Source of the DNA: FEN-727 sp036508635
Lineage (GTDB): Bacteria; Actinomycetota; Geothermincolia; Fen-727; Anoxymicrobiaceae
NCBI GenBank assembly: GCA_036508635.1
Contig: DATCGY010000133.1
Span: 1 to 7,006 of the forward strand
Direction of reading: 5' to 3'
Length of the DNA stretch: 7,006 nucleotides
Of this stretch, positions 5,364 through 7,006 are shown piece after piece. Numbering within the stretch: position 1 is the stretch's first letter; every line of letters begins with the position of its first letter. The notes under the pieces are model-generated. The model did no database searches, was not told the origin of the DNA, and saw only the letters and a list, made by a program, of their open reading frames with translations. A program made the position numbers and the translations under genes.

Positions 5364-7006
5364 ATGCCAGCTACCAATGCCGAGATCGCGGGGATATTCG
5401 ACGAGATAGCCGACCTGCTCGAGATCAGTGGAGCGAGCTTCTTCCGCGTGCGGGCGTACCGCAACGCATCGCGCGTCATCAAAGACCTTTCGACGCAGAT
5501 CACGACCATCGCAGCGGACCCCGGCACAAAGCTCGATGACATTCCCGGCATCGGAAAAGACCTGGCAGGCAAGATCCAGACCATCGTCGATACGGGAGAA
5601 CTCCCTCTCCTGGACGAGCTCGAAGGCCAGATACCGACAGGGCTCATGGACGTGATGAAGATTGCCGGGCTCGGTCCCAGGAAAGCTCATACACTATTCC
5701 TCGAGCTGGGTATCAAAGACCTGGACAGCCTCGGGGAAGCGGCGCAGGCCGGCAAGGTCAAGGATATCAAGGGGTTCGGGCCAAAGACCGAACAGAACAT
5801 CCTCGAGGGCATCTACGCGGTGAAGGGGATGGGAAATCGCATCATGCGCGCCGATGCCGAGGAGTACGCCAGAGACATTCTGGAACACATGCGCGCGCTA
5901 CGCGGCATAAGGCAGATGGAGGTGGCGGGCAGCTACAGGCGGCTCATGGAGACAGTCGGCGACCTCGACATCCTCATCGTATGCGATGACCCTGCCAGAG
6001 CTTCGGAACATTTCATCTCCTATCCGGGTGTCAGCCGCGTCATCGCGCACGGACGAACCCGCAGCGCGATAGTCGCGGGAAAGAACGTCCAGGTCGATAT
6101 CCGCATCGTCGAAGAAGCCTCCTGGGGAGCCGCCATTCAGTACTTCACCGGTTCGCAGGCTCACAGCGTCGCTCTCCGGAGCATGGCTTTGCGGAAGGGG
6201 CTGAAGCTCAACGAGTACGGCGTCTTCAGGGATGGCGAGAAGATCGCGGGCGAAACAGAAGAGGGTGTCTACGAGGCGCTGGGCTTGCCATGGATCACCC
6301 CTGAGCTCCGCGAGAACCGGGGCGAGATAGCCGCGGCACTGGAGGACCGGCTGCCCGTGCTGGTCGAACTGTCGGACATACGGGGTGACCTGCACGTGCA
6401 TACGGACCTCACCGACGGGCGAAACACCATCGGTGAGATGCTGGCCGAAGGCAGGCGCCGAGGTTACCTGTACGTCGCGATAACAAACCACAGCAAGCGT
6501 GTGAACATGGCCGGGGGCCTCGATGAGCGCGGCCTCATGGAGCACTGGCGTCAGATCGATCTGCTCAACCAGGCCATGTCGGATATGCACGCGCTCAAGG
6601 GGGTCGAGGTCGACATACTCGCGGACGGTTCGCTGGACATCGATGACGAAGTTCTCGCGCAGGCGGATTACGTTTTGGCCTCGGTACACTACGATACGAA
6701 CATGGCCAGGCCGCAGATGACGCGGCGCCTCTCGAGAGCTCTTTCAAACCGGCATGTGGATTCGCTTGCCCATCCCACCGGCAGGAAGATCAACGAGAGA
6801 CCTCCGTACGCGCTCAACATGGATGACGTAATCGCGGCCGCTTCGCGTTACGGCTCAGTACTGGAGCTGAACGCGGCACCGCGCCGGCTCGATATCGACG
6901 ACCTGACCAGCCGATCCGCGCGTGACCATGGCGTGAAGGTCTCGATCGCCACTGACGCTCACAGTGTCAAGGAGATGGACTTCATGCGGCACGGTGTCAA
7001 CCAGGC
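5364..7006 (+). CDS. polX: Family X DNA polymerase with C-terminal PHP domain, 3' partial
   Basis: 547 complete codons without a stop run off the window end; bacterial PolX is about 570 residues, so only a short tail is missing. Residues about 1-150 are the helix-hairpin-helix region that holds DNA, with PGIGKDLAGKI (61-71), GLGPRKA (102-108) and GFGPKTEQNI (137-146). The polymerase core has AGSYRR (188-193), the catalytic pair GDLDIL (Asp200, Asp202) and VDIRIV (Asp245), then FTGSQAHSVALR (261-272) in the thumb. The PHP domain begins at GDLHVHT (His344, His346) with Asp351, followed by TNHS (His376), EVDIL (Glu415), SVHYD (His442), AHPTG (His470) and TDAH (Asp531, His533). By family knowledge the enzyme fills gaps in DNA repair, and the PHP domain gives 3'-5' exonuclease and AP-site processing activities in bacterial PolX. 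All three polymerase aspartates and the expected PHP metal ligands are present. The common TDHS reads TNHS. It lies 92 bp after the deacetylase, probably as a separate unit. Confidence 0.95.
   Translation, partial: MPATNAEIAGIFDEIADLLEISGASFFRVRAYRNASRVIKDLSTQITTIAADPGTKLDDIPGIGKDLAGKIQTIVDTGELPLLDELEGQIPTGLMDVMKIAGLGPRKAHTLFLELGIKDLDSLGEAAQAGKVKDIKGFGPKTEQNILEGIYAVKGMGNRIMRADAEEYARDILEHMRALRGIRQMEVAGSYRRLMETVGDLDILIVCDDPARASEHFISYPGVSRVIAHGRTRSAIVAGKNVQVDIRIVEEASWGAAIQYFTGSQAHSVALRSMALRKGLKLNEYGVFRDGEKIAGETEEGVYEALGLPWITPELRENRGEIAAALEDRLPVLVELSDIRGDLHVHTDLTDGRNTIGEMLAEGRRRGYLYVAITNHSKRVNMAGGLDERGLMEHWRQIDLLNQAMSDMHALKGVEVDILADGSLDIDDEVLAQADYVLASVHYDTNMARPQMTRRLSRALSNRHVDSLAHPTGRKINERPPYALNMDDVIAAASRYGSVLELNAAPRRLDIDDLTSRSARDHGVKVSIATDAHSVKEMDFMRHGVNQ

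Noticed and set aside
5898..6689. Minus-strand open frame (263 codons) opposite the polymerase
   Set aside because: It lies wholly inside the polymerase and PHP domains and has no recognisable motif.

Overview
The window is GC-rich bacterial DNA, with strong GGAGG-type ribosome binding sites and high GC at third codon positions. It holds six protein genes, two of them cut by the window ends. No rRNA, tRNA, CRISPR array, insertion sequence or phage gene is visible. A corrinoid methyl-transfer pair beside a family X DNA polymerase with a PHP domain and a lipoprotein deacetylase would suit an anaerobic or facultative bacterium, possibly a deep-branching actinobacterium. That placement is inference only, because no phylogenetic marker gene is present.

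Layout. (1) Positions 3-1232, plus strand: the C-terminal part of a GAF-domain sensor histidine kinase. (2) Positions 1233 to about 4100, minus strand, read right to left: a class I SAM-dependent methyltransferase, then a corrinoid-binding protein of the MtaC/MttC type, then a uroporphyrinogen decarboxylase (URO-D)-family methyltransferase. The last two are 22 bp apart and form an operon; the first is about 106 bp upstream and may be co-transcribed. The kinase and the URO-D gene converge with no base between their stop codons (the junction is the palindrome TGATCA). (3) Positions about 4028-4299: a divergent control region with an AT-rich stretch, an inverted repeat and a hairpin-rich leader on the minus side. 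(4) Positions 4300-5272, plus strand: a NodB-type polysaccharide deacetylase with a lipoprotein-like N terminus. (5) Positions 5364 to the end, plus strand: a family X DNA polymerase with a C-terminal PHP domain, lacking only its last residues.

The corrinoid protein and the URO-D protein should work together. The corrinoid carries a methyl group on cobalt, and URO-D-family proteins move methyl groups to or from such corrinoids. The methyl donor and final acceptor cannot be read from the window, and no reductive activator or substrate-specific partner is present. The URO-D protein appears to lack the zinc-ligand residues of MtaA-type enzymes, which is the most interesting biochemical point here. 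The start of the SAM methyltransferase is the main annotation problem. The frame has no credible ATG/GTG/TTG start near its conserved N terminus, and the sequence just upstream looks coding in a different frame, which suggests a one-base frameshift or an unusual start. I did not find a clearly new biological system.
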